Shown: one piece after another, positions 50,654 through 60,841 of the stretch
How positions within the stretch are numbered: position 1 is the first letter of the stretch
Layout: each line of letters starts with the position of its first letter
NCBI RefSeq assembly: GCF_900103585.1
Contig: NZ_FNHV01000020.1
Coordinates: 1-64,000, forward strand
Reading direction: 5' to 3'
Length of the DNA: 64,000 bases
Origin: Streptomyces sp. cf386
GTDB lineage: Bacteria > Actinomycetota > Actinomycetes > Streptomycetales > Streptomycetaceae
The notes under the pieces: generated by a model
Told to the model about the DNA's origin: nothing
The model's input: only the letters and a program-made list of their open reading frames with translations
Database searches by the model: none
Program-made: the position numbers and the translations under genes

Positions 50654-51637
50654 ATGAAGTACCGCACCATCGGCACCGACCCGAAGAACCGCCGCGAGGT
50701 CAGCGTGCTCGCGCTCGGCGCGATGCTGTTCGGTTCGCAGACCGACGAGGCGACCTCCTTCGCCGTACTCGACCGCTATGTCGAGGCCGGCGGGAACTTC
50801 ATCGACACCTCCGACAACTACGCCTTCTGGATCGACGGCGGTCAGGGCGGCGAGAGCGAGGAACTGCTGGGACGGTGGCGGCGCAGCCGAGGCGTGGGGG
50901 ACGAGATCGTCTTCGCGACCAAGCTCGGGGCGCGACCGCTGGCCCCCGGCACCGGATACATCGACAACGCGGAGGGCCTCTCGGCGAAGGTGATCCGCGA
51001 GTCCGCCGAGCGCAGCCGCGACCGGCTCGGCGTGGCGAAGCTGGACCTGCTCTACGCCCACATCGAGGACCAGAGGGTTCCGCTGCAGGAGACCGTCGAG
51101 GGGTTCGCCGAGCTGGTCGCCGAGGGCACCGTCGGTCTCCTCGGCGCCAGCAACCACGCCATCTGGCGCGTCGAGCGGGCCCGCGCCCTCGCCGCGGCGG
51201 CGGGCCTCCCCGGCTACGAGGTGCTCCAGTACGCCCACAGCCATCTGCGGCCCCGTCTCGACGTGCCGGACGACCTGTTCCCCGACGGCAGCCTCGGCCA
51301 CGCCGGCCCGGAGCTGCTGAGCTATCTGCGCGCCGAGCCCGCCCTGACCCTGGTCGCCTACTCGCCGCTGCTCAAAGGCGCCTACACGCACCCCGACCGG
51401 CTGCCCCAGGACTTCGACCACGCGGGCACTCCGGCCCGGCTCAAGGTCCTGCGCGAGGTCGCCCGGGAGCGCGGGGCGACGGTCAACCAGGTCGTCCTGG
51501 CCTGGCAGATCGGCGCCGAGCTGCCGATCGTCCCGCTCGCCGGGGCGTCGTCCGTGGCCCAGCTGGAGGAGAACCTGGCCGCCGTGGACCTGGAGCTGAC
51601 CCCGGAGCAGCGGGCCCGGCTCGACGCGGCCCACTGA
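50654..51637 (+). CDS. aldo/keto reductase
   Basis: 327 residues with GGAGGGG before the ATG. A TIM barrel with catalytic Asp in NFIDTSDNYAF (Asp-x-x-x-Tyr kept), Lys in VFATKLGA and His in LLYAHIEDQ, plus the C-terminal NADP-binding VPLAGASSVAQLEENL. Such reductases detoxify aldehydes or oxidise sugars. The MerR-type operator upstream suggests induction by electrophiles or thiol stress. Confidence 0.87.
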   Translation: MKYRTIGTDPKNRREVSVLALGAMLFGSQTDEATSFAVLDRYVEAGGNFIDTSDNYAFWIDGGQGGESEELLGRWRRSRGVGDEIVFATKLGARPLAPGTGYIDNAEGLSAKVIRESAERSRDRLGVAKLDLLYAHIEDQRVPLQETVEGFAELVAEGTVGLLGASNHAIWRVERARALAAAAGLPGYEVLQYAHSHLRPRLDVPDDLFPDGSLGHAGPELLSYLRAEPALTLVAYSPLLKGAYTHPDRLPQDFDHAGTPARLKVLREVARERGATVNQVVLAWQIGAELPIVPLAGASSVAQLEENLAAVDLELTPEQRARLDAAH

Positions 51638-51683
51638 ACGCGCCGGGAGTACGCTCCGAAGAGGAGCCGAAGGAGAGTGGGCC

Positions 51684-52487
51684 ATGCCTCTGTTTCCCAA
51701 CGAGCGCAACGTCCGTACGACCCCGGAAGGCCTCCTCTGGGAGCCCAGCGAGCGCTGGGTGCGTGGCCGCAAGGGCGACGTCACCGTCGTCGACAGCCGG
51801 CACCCCCTCCTGGTCTGGGAACCCGATCTGCCCGTGCCCTGTTACGCGTTCCCGCGCGAGGAGGTTCGCACGGATCTCCTCCGCCCGGCCAAGAACCCGC
51901 AGACCGGCAAGCACACCGGATCGCAGATCTTCTACGACCTCGAAGCCGGCGTGGAGCTGGTGGAGAACGCGGCGTGGACGTTCCCCGCCGCGGACCTCGC
52001 GGACCACATCGCCTTCGAGTGGTTCTGGCGCTGGGGGAGCGGCCTCGACCACTGGTACGAGGAGGAGGAAGAGATCTTCATCCACCCGCGCGACCCGCAC
52101 AAACGGGTGGACGCCATGCCCAGCAGCCGCCATGTCCAGGTCGAGATCGCCGGTACCGTCGTCGCGGACAGCCACAGCCCGGTGCTGCTGTTCGAGACCG
52201 GGCTGCCGACGCGGTACTACCTGCCCCGCGAGGACGTCCGACTCGACCTGTTCGAGCCGACCGACCACAGCACCGGCTGCCCGTACAAGGGCACGGCCCA
52301 GTACTGGAACTGGAGCGGCGAGGGCGAGGTCCCGCGCAACATCGTCTGGAGCTACGCCGAGCCGCTGCCCGCGGTGGGCCCCGTCAAGGGGCTGCTGGCC
52401 TTCTACAACGAGGCCGTGGACATCGTCCTGGACGGCGCACGCCTGCAGCGGCCGGTCACGCCGTTCACGCAGGGCCTCAAGCCGTGA
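51684..52487 (+). CDS. tandem DUF427 protein
   Basis: 267 residues containing two DUF427 units, about 25-110 (VTVVDSRHPLLVWEPDLPVPCYAFPREEVR ... FYDLE) and 145-240 (VQVEIAGTVVADSHSPVLLFETGLPTRYYLPREDVR ... CPYKGTAQYWNW). The conserved Cys-Pro-Tyr-Lys-Gly is present only in the second copy, so the first is degenerate. DUF427 is of unknown function and often sits near redox genes. The aldo/keto reductase ends 46 bp upstream on the same strand, so cotranscription is possible. Confidence 0.8.
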   Translation: MPLFPNERNVRTTPEGLLWEPSERWVRGRKGDVTVVDSRHPLLVWEPDLPVPCYAFPREEVRTDLLRPAKNPQTGKHTGSQIFYDLEAGVELVENAAWTFPAADLADHIAFEWFWRWGSGLDHWYEEEEEIFIHPRDPHKRVDAMPSSRHVQVEIAGTVVADSHSPVLLFETGLPTRYYLPREDVRLDLFEPTDHSTGCPYKGTAQYWNWSGEGEVPRNIVWSYAEPLPAVGPVKGLLAFYNEAVDIVLDGARLQRPVTPFTQGLKP

Positions 52488-52499
52488 CCACCGCGAGCC

Positions 52500-53285
52500 T
52501 CAGGGTCTGACCAGCAGCTGGAAGTCGAACGCGTACCGGGACGCGCGGTAGATGTGGGTGCCGTACTCGACCGGCCGGCCGGTGTCGTCGTACGCCGTGC
52601 GCTGCATGGTCAGCAGCGCGGCGCCCTCCTTCTCGTCGAGGCGCTCGGCCTCCTCGTCGGTGGCGCAGCGGGCGCCGATGGTCTGGCGGGCGCTGTGCAG
52701 GGTGATGCCGGCGGCGCGCATCATCCGGTACAGGCCGGTCGACTCCAGCCGCGCGGTGCCGAGGTCGAGCAGGCTCGCGGGCAGGTAGTTGCACAGGATG
52801 GCCACGGGCTGGCCGTGCGTGCAGCGCAGCCGCTCCAGGAGCGTGACCTCCGCGCCCTCCGCGATGCCGAGCGCGGCGGCGACGTCGGCGGTCGCCGGGA
52901 CGCGCTCGTTGCGGACGACCGCCGTGGTCGGGCCCTGTCCGGCGGCTTCCAGGTCGTCGTAGAGACTGCTGAGTTCCAGACCGCGCTTCACCTGGCTGTG
53001 CACCACCTGGGTGCCCACCCCGCGCCGCCGGACCAGCAGCCCCTTGTCGACGAGGGACTGGATCGCCTGCCGGACGGTGGGCCGGGACAGGCCCAGCCGT
53101 ACCGACAGGTCGACCTCGTTGCCCAGGAGGTTGCCCGGAGCGAGGGCCCCGTGCTCGATCGCCGTCTCCAGCTGCTGCGCGAGCTGGTAGTACAGCGGCA
53201 CCGGACTGCCCCGGTCCAGGGCGAAGTCCAGCGAGTCCAGCGCTGAGGCGGACACGGCACGTGCGGAGCCGCGGGTCTTCGCCAT
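52500..53285 (-). CDS. GntR-family (HutC/UTRA) regulator, probable iol repressor
   Basis: 261 residues from an ATG at 53285. The N-terminal winged helix (residues 25-90) has PLYYQLAQQLETAIEHGALAPGNLLGNEVDLSVRLGLSRPTVRQAIQSLVDKGLLVRRRGVGTQV. The UTRA ligand domain (105-255) includes RCTHGQPVAILCNYLP. It is the last gene of the inositol operon, 23 bp after mmsA. The likely target is the inverted repeat at 59602-59671, with an inositol-pathway metabolite as ligand. Confidence 0.87.
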   Translation of the reverse strand: MAKTRGSARAVSASALDSLDFALDRGSPVPLYYQLAQQLETAIEHGALAPGNLLGNEVDLSVRLGLSRPTVRQAIQSLVDKGLLVRRRGVGTQVVHSQVKRGLELSSLYDDLEAAGQGPTTAVVRNERVPATADVAAALGIAEGAEVTLLERLRCTHGQPVAILCNYLPASLLDLGTARLESTGLYRMMRAAGITLHSARQTIGARCATDEEAERLDEKEGAALLTMQRTAYDDTGRPVEYGTHIYRASRYAFDFQLLVRP

Positions 53286-53308
53286 GGGACGACCTCCCGG
53301 TCGGGGTG

Positions 53309-54802
<1,494 letters not shown>

Positions 54803-54851
54803 CGTGCGAAAGGCCTTTCGTGTGCGGGGAGTTGAGAGGGGGTGACGGCGA

Positions 54852-56729
54852 TCAGAGGTGGTGGCGGCGTCCGGCGACGTGCCGGTCGTAGCGTTCGCGG
54901 GCCTCGACGGCGGCCTCGCGGGAGGCGACCTCGGCGACGGGCACGTCCCACCAGGCCTCGGGGCCGGGGGAGGTGGGGTTGAGGATGTCCGTCTCGACGT
55001 AGACACAGGTCGGCCGGTCGGAGGCGCGGGCCGCGGCCAGCGCCTCGCGCAGCTCGCGCACCGTCTTGGCGCGCAGCACGTCCATGCCGAGGCTGGCCGC
55101 GTTGGCGGCGAGGTCGACCGGGAGCGGAGCGCCGGTGAAGGTGCCGTCGGCGGCCCGGTAGCGGTAGTCGGTGCCGAAGCGCTCGGCGCCGGTCTCGGCG
55201 GACAGCCCGCCGATGGAGGCGTAGCCGTGGTTCTGGATCAGGACGATGTTGACCGGCAGTCCCTCCTGGACCGCGGTGACGATCTCCGTCGGCATCATCA
55301 GGTAGGTGCCGTCGCCGACCAGCGACCATACGGCCCTGTCCGGGGCGGCCTGCTGGATGCCGATGCCGGCTGGGATCTCGTAGCCCATGCAGGAGTAGCC
55401 GTACTCCAGGTGGTATTGGCGCGGGGAGCGCGACCGCCACAGCTTGTGCAGGTCACCCGGGAGCGAACCGGCCGCGTTGATGACCACGTCGTCGTCCCCG
55501 ACCACCGCGTCCAGCGCGCCCAGCACCTGGGTCTGCGTCGGTACGGCACTCTCGTCGTCGGCACGGTAGGCGGCCTCGACGACCGCGTCCCAGCGCTCCT
55601 TGCCGGCCCGGTACTCGGCCTCGTACGCGGCCTCGACGCGGTGGCCGGAAAGCGCCTCCGTCAGGGCCGTGAGCCCTGCCCGCGCGTCGCAGACCAGCGT
55701 CCGTGCCGCCAGCTTGTGTGCGTCGAAGCCCGTGATGTTGAGGTTCAGGAAGCGCACGTCCGGGTTCTGGAAGAGGGTGCCGGAGGCGGTGGTGAAGTCC
55801 GTGTACCGGGTGCCGACGCCGATCACCAGGTCGGCGGCGCGGGCGACGTCGTCGCTGACCGACGTCCCGGTGTGGCCGATGCCGCCGAGGTCGGCGGGGT
55901 GGTCGTGGCGCAGCGAGCCCTTGCCCGCCTGGGTGGAGGAGACGGGGACGCCGGTGGCCTCCACGAAGGCCTTCAGCGCGCCCTCGGCCTCGCTGTGGTG
56001 GACGCCGCCGCCCGCGACGATCAACGGGCGCTCGGCGGCCCGGATCGCCTCGACGGCCGCCGTCAGCTCGACCGGGTCGGGCGCGGGGCGTCGTACGTAC
56101 CAGACGCGCTCGGCGAAGAACTCCGTCGGCCAGTCGTACGCCTCCGCCTGGACGTCCTGGGGGAGGGCCAGCGTCACCGCTCCGGTCTCGGCCGGGTCGG
56201 CGAGCACGCGCATGGCGTTCAGCGCGGACGGGATCAGGGCCTCGGGGCGGGTGATCCGGTCGAAGTACCGGGAGACCGGGCGCAGGGTGTCGTTGACCGA
56301 CAGGTCCGCCTCGGTCGGGTGCTCCAGCTGCTGGAGCAGCGGGTCGGGGGCGTGCGAGGCGAAGTAGTCGCCGGGGAGCAGGAGGACGGGCAGGCGGTTG
56401 ATCGTCGCCAGGGCCGCTCCGGTCACCAGGTTCGTGGCGCCCGGACCGATCGACGTCGTGACCGCCTGTGCGGAGAGGCGGTTGAGCTGACGGGCGTAGC
56501 CGACGGCCGCGTGCACCATGGACTGCTCGTTGCGGCCCTGGTGGTACGGCATGACGTCCTCGCCCGCCTGGAGCAGGGCCTGGCCGAGGCCGGCCACGTT
56601 GCCATGGCCGAAGATGCCCCAGGTGCCGGCGACCAGCCGGTGCCGTACGCCGTCACGCTCGGTGTACTGGACGGACAGGAACCGCACCAGCGCCTGGGCG
56701 ACGGTCAGGCGGACGGTGGATTGGCTCAT
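54852..56729 (-). CDS. iolD: 3D-(3,5/4)-trihydroxycyclohexane-1,2-dione hydrolase
   Basis: 625 residues, a TPP enzyme of the acetolactate-synthase fold. The N-terminal part has RLVAGTWGIFGHGNVAGLGQAL and GPGATNLVTGAALATINRLPVLLLPGD. The TPP-binding region is WSLVGDGTYLMMPTEIVTAVQEGLPVNIVLIQNHGYASIG. It hydrolyses the ring of the inosose dehydration product to 5-deoxy-glucuronate. Eight bp downstream of iolB and cotranscribed. Confidence 0.95.
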   Translation of the reverse strand: MSQSTVRLTVAQALVRFLSVQYTERDGVRHRLVAGTWGIFGHGNVAGLGQALLQAGEDVMPYHQGRNEQSMVHAAVGYARQLNRLSAQAVTTSIGPGATNLVTGAALATINRLPVLLLPGDYFASHAPDPLLQQLEHPTEADLSVNDTLRPVSRYFDRITRPEALIPSALNAMRVLADPAETGAVTLALPQDVQAEAYDWPTEFFAERVWYVRRPAPDPVELTAAVEAIRAAERPLIVAGGGVHHSEAEGALKAFVEATGVPVSSTQAGKGSLRHDHPADLGGIGHTGTSVSDDVARAADLVIGVGTRYTDFTTASGTLFQNPDVRFLNLNITGFDAHKLAARTLVCDARAGLTALTEALSGHRVEAAYEAEYRAGKERWDAVVEAAYRADDESAVPTQTQVLGALDAVVGDDDVVINAAGSLPGDLHKLWRSRSPRQYHLEYGYSCMGYEIPAGIGIQQAAPDRAVWSLVGDGTYLMMPTEIVTAVQEGLPVNIVLIQNHGYASIGGLSAETGAERFGTDYRYRAADGTFTGAPLPVDLAANAASLGMDVLRAKTVRELREALAAARASDRPTCVYVETDILNPTSPGPEAWWDVPVAEVASREAAVEARERYDRHVAGRRHHL

Positions 56730-56737
56730 CGGGGACC

Positions 56738-57625
56738 TCACTGGGACGGAGCGGTGTAGAGGGGGAGACGGGGGTCGACGGGCTGGTCCGGCCAGGTGCC
56801 GCGGACCCAGGCGTGATCGGGGTGGTCGCAGATCAGCCAGGCGCGGTCGGCCTCGGGGCCCGCCATGACGTTGAGGTAGTACATGTGGTGGCCGGGCACC
56901 GCCATGGAGGGCCCGTGCCAGCCGTCGGGGATCAGTACGACGTCGCCGCCGCGCACCTCGGCCAGGACGTCGGTGTTCCGGCCGTGTCCGGACGGGGAGA
57001 CGCGCTGGTAGCCGAGGCCGGGGGTGCCCTCGTGGTCGGCGAACTCGAAGTAGTAGATCTCCTCCAGCACCGACTCCTCGCCGGGGCGGTGCTCGTCGTG
57101 CTTGTGCGGCGGGAAGGACGACCAGTTGCCGCCGGGGGTGATGACCTCGACCGCGATGAGCTTGTCGCACTCGAAGACACCGGCCGCGCCGAAGTTGTTC
57201 ACCTGGCGGCTGCTGTTGCCCGTGCCGCGCAGTTCCACCGGCACCGACGACGCCGGCCCGTAGCGGGCGGGCAGCCGCCGGCTGCAGCGCGCGCCGGTCA
57301 GCGCGAACCGTCCGCCGCTGCTGGACGAGACGGTCGTACGGGCGTCGCGCGGCACGTACGCGAAGTCGCTGACCCCGCTGAACACGCTGTCACGGCCGGT
57401 GAGGCGGAAGGTGTCGTGGCCGAAGTCGTCGGTCGTCTCGACCGTGCAGCCACCGTTCAGCGACAGCACGATCCACTCGCTGTCGCCGGTGTCGAAGGCG
57501 TGCGAGCCGCCGGGCGGCAGCTCCAGGACCTTCAGGCTGGAGTAGCCCCAGCCGGCTTTCTCGGGCGTGACGTCCACGACGTAGGGGCCGCCGAGCGCCT
57601 TTCCCGCGGGAAGGTGATACGTCAT
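56738..57625 (-). CDS. iolB: 5-deoxy-glucuronate isomerase
   Basis: 295 residues with the two-cupin fold of IolB. Metal-binding text is FPPHKHDEH...EEIYYFEFA. The N-terminal PGGSHAFDTGDSEWIVLSLNGG and the end VLIPDGWHGPSMAVPGHHMYYLNVMAG are as in the family. It isomerises 5-deoxy-D-glucuronate to 2-deoxy-5-keto-D-gluconate. Tightly packed in the iol operon. Confidence 0.95.
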   Translation of the reverse strand: MTYHLPAGKALGGPYVVDVTPEKAGWGYSSLKVLELPPGGSHAFDTGDSEWIVLSLNGGCTVETTDDFGHDTFRLTGRDSVFSGVSDFAYVPRDARTTVSSSSGGRFALTGARCSRRLPARYGPASSVPVELRGTGNSSRQVNNFGAAGVFECDKLIAVEVITPGGNWSSFPPHKHDEHRPGEESVLEEIYYFEFADHEGTPGLGYQRVSPSGHGRNTDVLAEVRGGDVVLIPDGWHGPSMAVPGHHMYYLNVMAGPEADRAWLICDHPDHAWVRGTWPDQPVDPRLPLYTAPSQ

Positions 57626-57639
57626 CTGGTTCCTCCGGG

Positions 57640-58527
57640 TCACAACAGGCCGACGGCCGTGTCCACCGCCGTCTCCACGCTGCCCTCGGCCGGGTAGAGC
57701 AGCGAGCGGCCGACGACCATGCCCTGGACGGTGGGGAGCCGGAGCGCCTTGCGCCAGCGCTCGTAGGCCCCCGCTTGTTCTTCGGCGGAGCCCCCGACCT
57801 CACCGCCGAGCAGCACGACGGGCAACGTGGACGTCTCCAGAACCTCGGCCATGTCGTCGGGGTCATGGGTGACGGGCAGTTTCAGCCATGTGTACGCCGA
57901 GGTGCCGCCCAGGCCCGACGCGATGGCGATCGACTTGGTGACGGCCTCGGCGGACAGGTCGTTGCGCACCGTGCCGTCGATCCGCCGGGAGATGAACGGC
58001 TCGACGAACAAGGGGAGCCGCAGCGCGGCCATGGCGTCGATGGCGCGGGCCGTGGACTCCAGGGTGGTCAGCGAGCCCGGGTCGTCGTAGTCGATCCGGA
58101 CCAGCAGCTTGCCCGCGTCGAAGCGCAGCCGGGCGATGTCCTCGGCGCGGTGGCCGGTGAAGCGGTCGTCCATCTCGAAGGAGGCTCCGGCCAGGCCCCC
58201 GCGGTTCATGGAGCCCATGACAACCTTGTCGTCGAGGACGCCGAGGAGCAGCAGGTCCTCCAGGATGTCGGCGGTGGCGAGCACTCCGTCCACCCCGGGC
58301 CGCGACAGCGCGATGCAGAGACGTTCCAGCAGATCGGCTCTGTCGGCCATGGCCAGCCGGCGGCCGCCGACGCCCAGGGCGCCGCGGGCCGGATGGTCGG
58401 CGGCCACGATCATCAGGCGCCCGCTGTCGCCGATCAGCGGGCGGCGCACCCGGCGGGCCGCGGCCTCGGCGATCGCCTCGGGGTGCCGGGCTCTGATCGC
58501 GGTGAGGTCGGGGATGGTGATGCTCAA
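57640..58527 (-). CDS. class I-type (beta/alpha)8 aldolase of the iol cluster (Cgl0158-like)
   Basis: 295 residues from a TTG at 58527, with GGAG at 58533-58536 on the coding strand. Barrel texts: LMIVAADHPARGALGVGG, VDGVLATADILEDLLLLG, LLVRIDYDDPGSL, LPLFVEPF, SAYTWLKLPVT (Schiff-base Lys candidate) and PVVLLGGEVGG. It lies between iolC and iolB, the position where a 2-deoxy-5-keto-gluconate-6-phosphate aldolase (IolJ) is needed; actinobacterial iol clusters often use this DeoC/LacD-like protein. The function is inferred from the slot. Confidence 0.8.
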   Translation of the reverse strand: MSITIPDLTAIRARHPEAIAEAAARRVRRPLIGDSGRLMIVAADHPARGALGVGGRRLAMADRADLLERLCIALSRPGVDGVLATADILEDLLLLGVLDDKVVMGSMNRGGLAGASFEMDDRFTGHRAEDIARLRFDAGKLLVRIDYDDPGSLTTLESTARAIDAMAALRLPLFVEPFISRRIDGTVRNDLSAEAVTKSIAIASGLGGTSAYTWLKLPVTHDPDDMAEVLETSTLPVVLLGGEVGGSAEEQAGAYERWRKALRLPTVQGMVVGRSLLYPAEGSVETAVDTAVGLL

Positions 58528-58561
58528 AGGAAGCTCCGTTTCAGGGGTGGCTCGGCGGCCG

Positions 58562-59521
58562 TCACGACTTCTGCGCGAGGAGTTCCTCGACCTCGGACTC
58601 GGTGGGCATCGCGGAGGAGCAGGCCAGGCGGGAGGCGACGAGGGCGCCGGCGGCGTTGGCGTACCGCATGGTTTCGGCCAGATCCCAGCCGGACAGCAGC
58701 CCGTGGACCAGCGAGCCGCCGAAGGCGTCGCCCGCGCCGAGACCGTTGGCCACCTCGACCGGCACCGGCGGCACCTCGGCCTCGGTGCCGTCGCGGTGGA
58801 CCGCCAGCACGCCCTTGGGGCCCTGCTTGACGACCGCGAGCTCCACGCCGGCCGCGAGCAGCGCCTGCGCGCACGCACGCGGCTCGCGGACCCCGGTGGC
58901 GACCTCGCACTCGTCGAGGTTGCCGACCGCAACGGTCGCGTGCCGCAGGGCCTCCGTGTAGTACGGGCGGGCCTCCTCGGGGTCGCGCCAGAACATCGGG
59001 CGCCAGTCGAGGTCGAAGACGGTGGTGCCCGCCTTGTCGCGCGCCTTGAGGGCGGCGAGGGTGGCGGAGCGGCTCGGCTCCTCGCTCAGGCCGGTGCCGG
59101 TGATCCAGAAGACGCGGGCCGATCGGATGGCCCAGTAGTCCAGCTCGTCGGAATGTATCTCCAGGTCAGGCGCCTTAGGCTGCCGGTAGAAGTACAACGG
59201 GAAGTCGTCCGGCGGGAAGATCTCGCAGAACGTCACCGGCGTCGGATACGCCGCGACGGGCGTCACCCAGCGGTCGTCGACGCCGAAGTCCTTGAGGGCC
59301 TCGTGCAGGTAGGCACCGAAGGGATCGTCGCCGGTGCGGGTGATCACGGCGGTGGTCCGGCCGAGCCGGGCGGCGGCTACGGCGACGTTCGCGGCCGAGC
59401 CTCCGAGGAATTTGCCGAACGTCTCCACCTGCGTCAAAGGTAGGCCAGACTGCAGGGGGTAGAGATCGACTCCTATCCTTCCCATCGTGATCAAGTCGAA
59501 GGGCTTGGCTGACTCGGCCAT
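58562..59521 (-). CDS. iolC: 5-dehydro-2-deoxygluconokinase
   Basis: 319 residues, PfkB/ribokinase fold. N-terminal FDLITMGRIGVDLYP, GGSAANVAVAAARLG, and the C-terminal phosphotransfer motif NGLGAGDAFGGSLVHGLLSG with catalytic Asp. It phosphorylates 2-deoxy-5-keto-gluconate. ATG at 59521 is chosen because AGGAG at about 59530 is spaced for it; a TTG two codons upstream is too close. First gene of the leftward iol operon. Confidence 0.93.
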   Translation of the reverse strand: MAESAKPFDLITMGRIGVDLYPLQSGLPLTQVETFGKFLGGSAANVAVAAARLGRTTAVITRTGDDPFGAYLHEALKDFGVDDRWVTPVAAYPTPVTFCEIFPPDDFPLYFYRQPKAPDLEIHSDELDYWAIRSARVFWITGTGLSEEPSRSATLAALKARDKAGTTVFDLDWRPMFWRDPEEARPYYTEALRHATVAVGNLDECEVATGVREPRACAQALLAAGVELAVVKQGPKGVLAVHRDGTEAEVPPVPVEVANGLGAGDAFGGSLVHGLLSGWDLAETMRYANAAGALVASRLACSSAMPTESEVEELLAQKS

Positions 59522-59824
59522 GCGCAACGCTCCTAGAGCTGGGCTGGGGGTGGGGCCCCCAGGGGGCCTGTCGCCTCCCAGGTGTAGGTCGTGGAGGCCG
59601 ACGCTGTCAATACTTTGTACTTACATTCGGACCTGCTTGTGAAATGATGTCTTAACAAAGTATTGACAGCGCGCGCATCCAGGGACTTGGATCCCGTCTC
59701 AGCGAAACCGCCGTGTTCCACGGCACACGACCCGGGCTTCTCCCACTCGTCCGGGCCATCGATCCCAGTGATCGTCCCTTTCCCCCGTCGCAACACCCCC
59801 GTCGCACAGTGAGGTGCTGGAAAG
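59522..59824. promoter_or_regulatory. divergent iol promoter region with perfect 17-bp inverted repeat
   Basis: The arms at 59602-59618 (CGCTGTCAATACTTTGT) and 59655-59671 (its exact reverse complement) are separated by 36 bp. Each arm contains an outward-facing TTGACA, usable as a -35 box for the leftward iolC operon and for the rightward transporter operon; possible -10s are CTACAC near 59580 and TTGGAT near 59688. The local sequence is AT-rich compared with the window. It is the expected binding site of the GntR regulator at 52500-53285. The remainder up to 59824 looks like a leader; nothing else is recognised. Confidence 0.75.
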
Positions 59825-60841
59825 ATGGACCGCTCTTACTCTCGCTCCCGCAGGTTGGCCCCCGCAGTGGCCGTGGCCGCAGCGGCAGCGCTGACGCTCG
59901 CCGGATGCTCCAGCAGCTCGGGCGGCAAGGAGGCCGAGGAGAGCGCGCAGGGCGCCTCCGCGGGCAAGGCCGACACCCCCCGCATGAAGGTCGCCCTGGT
60001 CACGCACCAGGCGGCCGGTGACACCTTCTGGGACATCGTCCGCAAGGGTGCCGAGGCTGCCGCCGCGAAGGACAACGTCGAGCTGATCTACTCCAACGAC
60101 CCGAACGCGGGCACCCAGGCCAACCTGGTGCAGAACGCCATCGACCAGAAGGTCGACGGGATCGCGATCACCCTCGCCAAGCCGGACGCCATGAAGGACG
60201 TCGTGAGCAAGGCCAAGGCCGCCGGCATACCGGTCGTCGGCCTCAACTCCGGTGTGAGCGACTGGCAGAAGCTCGGCCTGATGGAGTTCTTCGGCCAGGA
60301 CGAGAACGTGGCGGGTGAGGCGCTGGGCAAGCGGCTGAACGAGGCCGGCGCCAAGAAGGCCGTCTGTGTCGTCCAGGAGCAGGGCAACATCGGCCTGGAG
60401 CAGCGCTGCGCGGGCGTGAAGAAGACCTTCGAGGGCGACGTCGAGAACCTGAACGTCAACGGCACCGACATGCCGTCCGTGAAGTCGACGATCACCGCCA
60501 AGCTCAAGCAGGACAGCGACCTCGACTACGTCGTCACCCTCGGCGCCCCGTTCGCGCTGACGGCGGCGCAGTCGATCGGTGACGCCGGCAGCAAGGCGAA
60601 GGTCGCCACCTTCGACCTCAACAAGCAACTGACCGGAGCGATCAGCGACGGCTCCATCGAGTTCGCCGTGGACCAGCAGCCCTACCTCCAGGGCTACCTG
60701 GCGATCGACTCCCTGTGGCTCTACAAGAACAACGGCAACTACATGGGCGGCGGCGAGCAGCCGGTGCTGACCGGCCCGGCCTTCGTCGACAAGACGAACG
60801 TCGAGACGATCGAGAAGTACGCCGCGAAGGGAACCCGGTGA
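59825..60841 (+). CDS. sugar (inositol) ABC transporter substrate-binding lipoprotein
   Basis: 338 residues. The signal peptide ends in lipobox Leu-Thr-Leu-Ala-Gly-Cys (Cys28). The mature part is a periplasmic-binding-protein type I (Peripla_BP_4) fold: MKVALVTHQAAGDTFWDIVRKGAEAAAAKDNVEL, SNDPNAGTQANLVQNAIDQKVDGIAITLAKPD, GIPVVGLNSG. It is first in the rightward operon and divergent from iolC, so myo-inositol is the probable ligand. Confidence 0.9.
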   Translation: MDRSYSRSRRLAPAVAVAAAAALTLAGCSSSSGGKEAEESAQGASAGKADTPRMKVALVTHQAAGDTFWDIVRKGAEAAAAKDNVELIYSNDPNAGTQANLVQNAIDQKVDGIAITLAKPDAMKDVVSKAKAAGIPVVGLNSGVSDWQKLGLMEFFGQDENVAGEALGKRLNEAGAKKAVCVVQEQGNIGLEQRCAGVKKTFEGDVENLNVNGTDMPSVKSTITAKLKQDSDLDYVVTLGAPFALTAAQSIGDAGSKAKVATFDLNKQLTGAISDGSIEFAVDQQPYLQGYLAIDSLWLYKNNGNYMGGGEQPVLTGPAFVDKTNVETIEKYAAKGTR

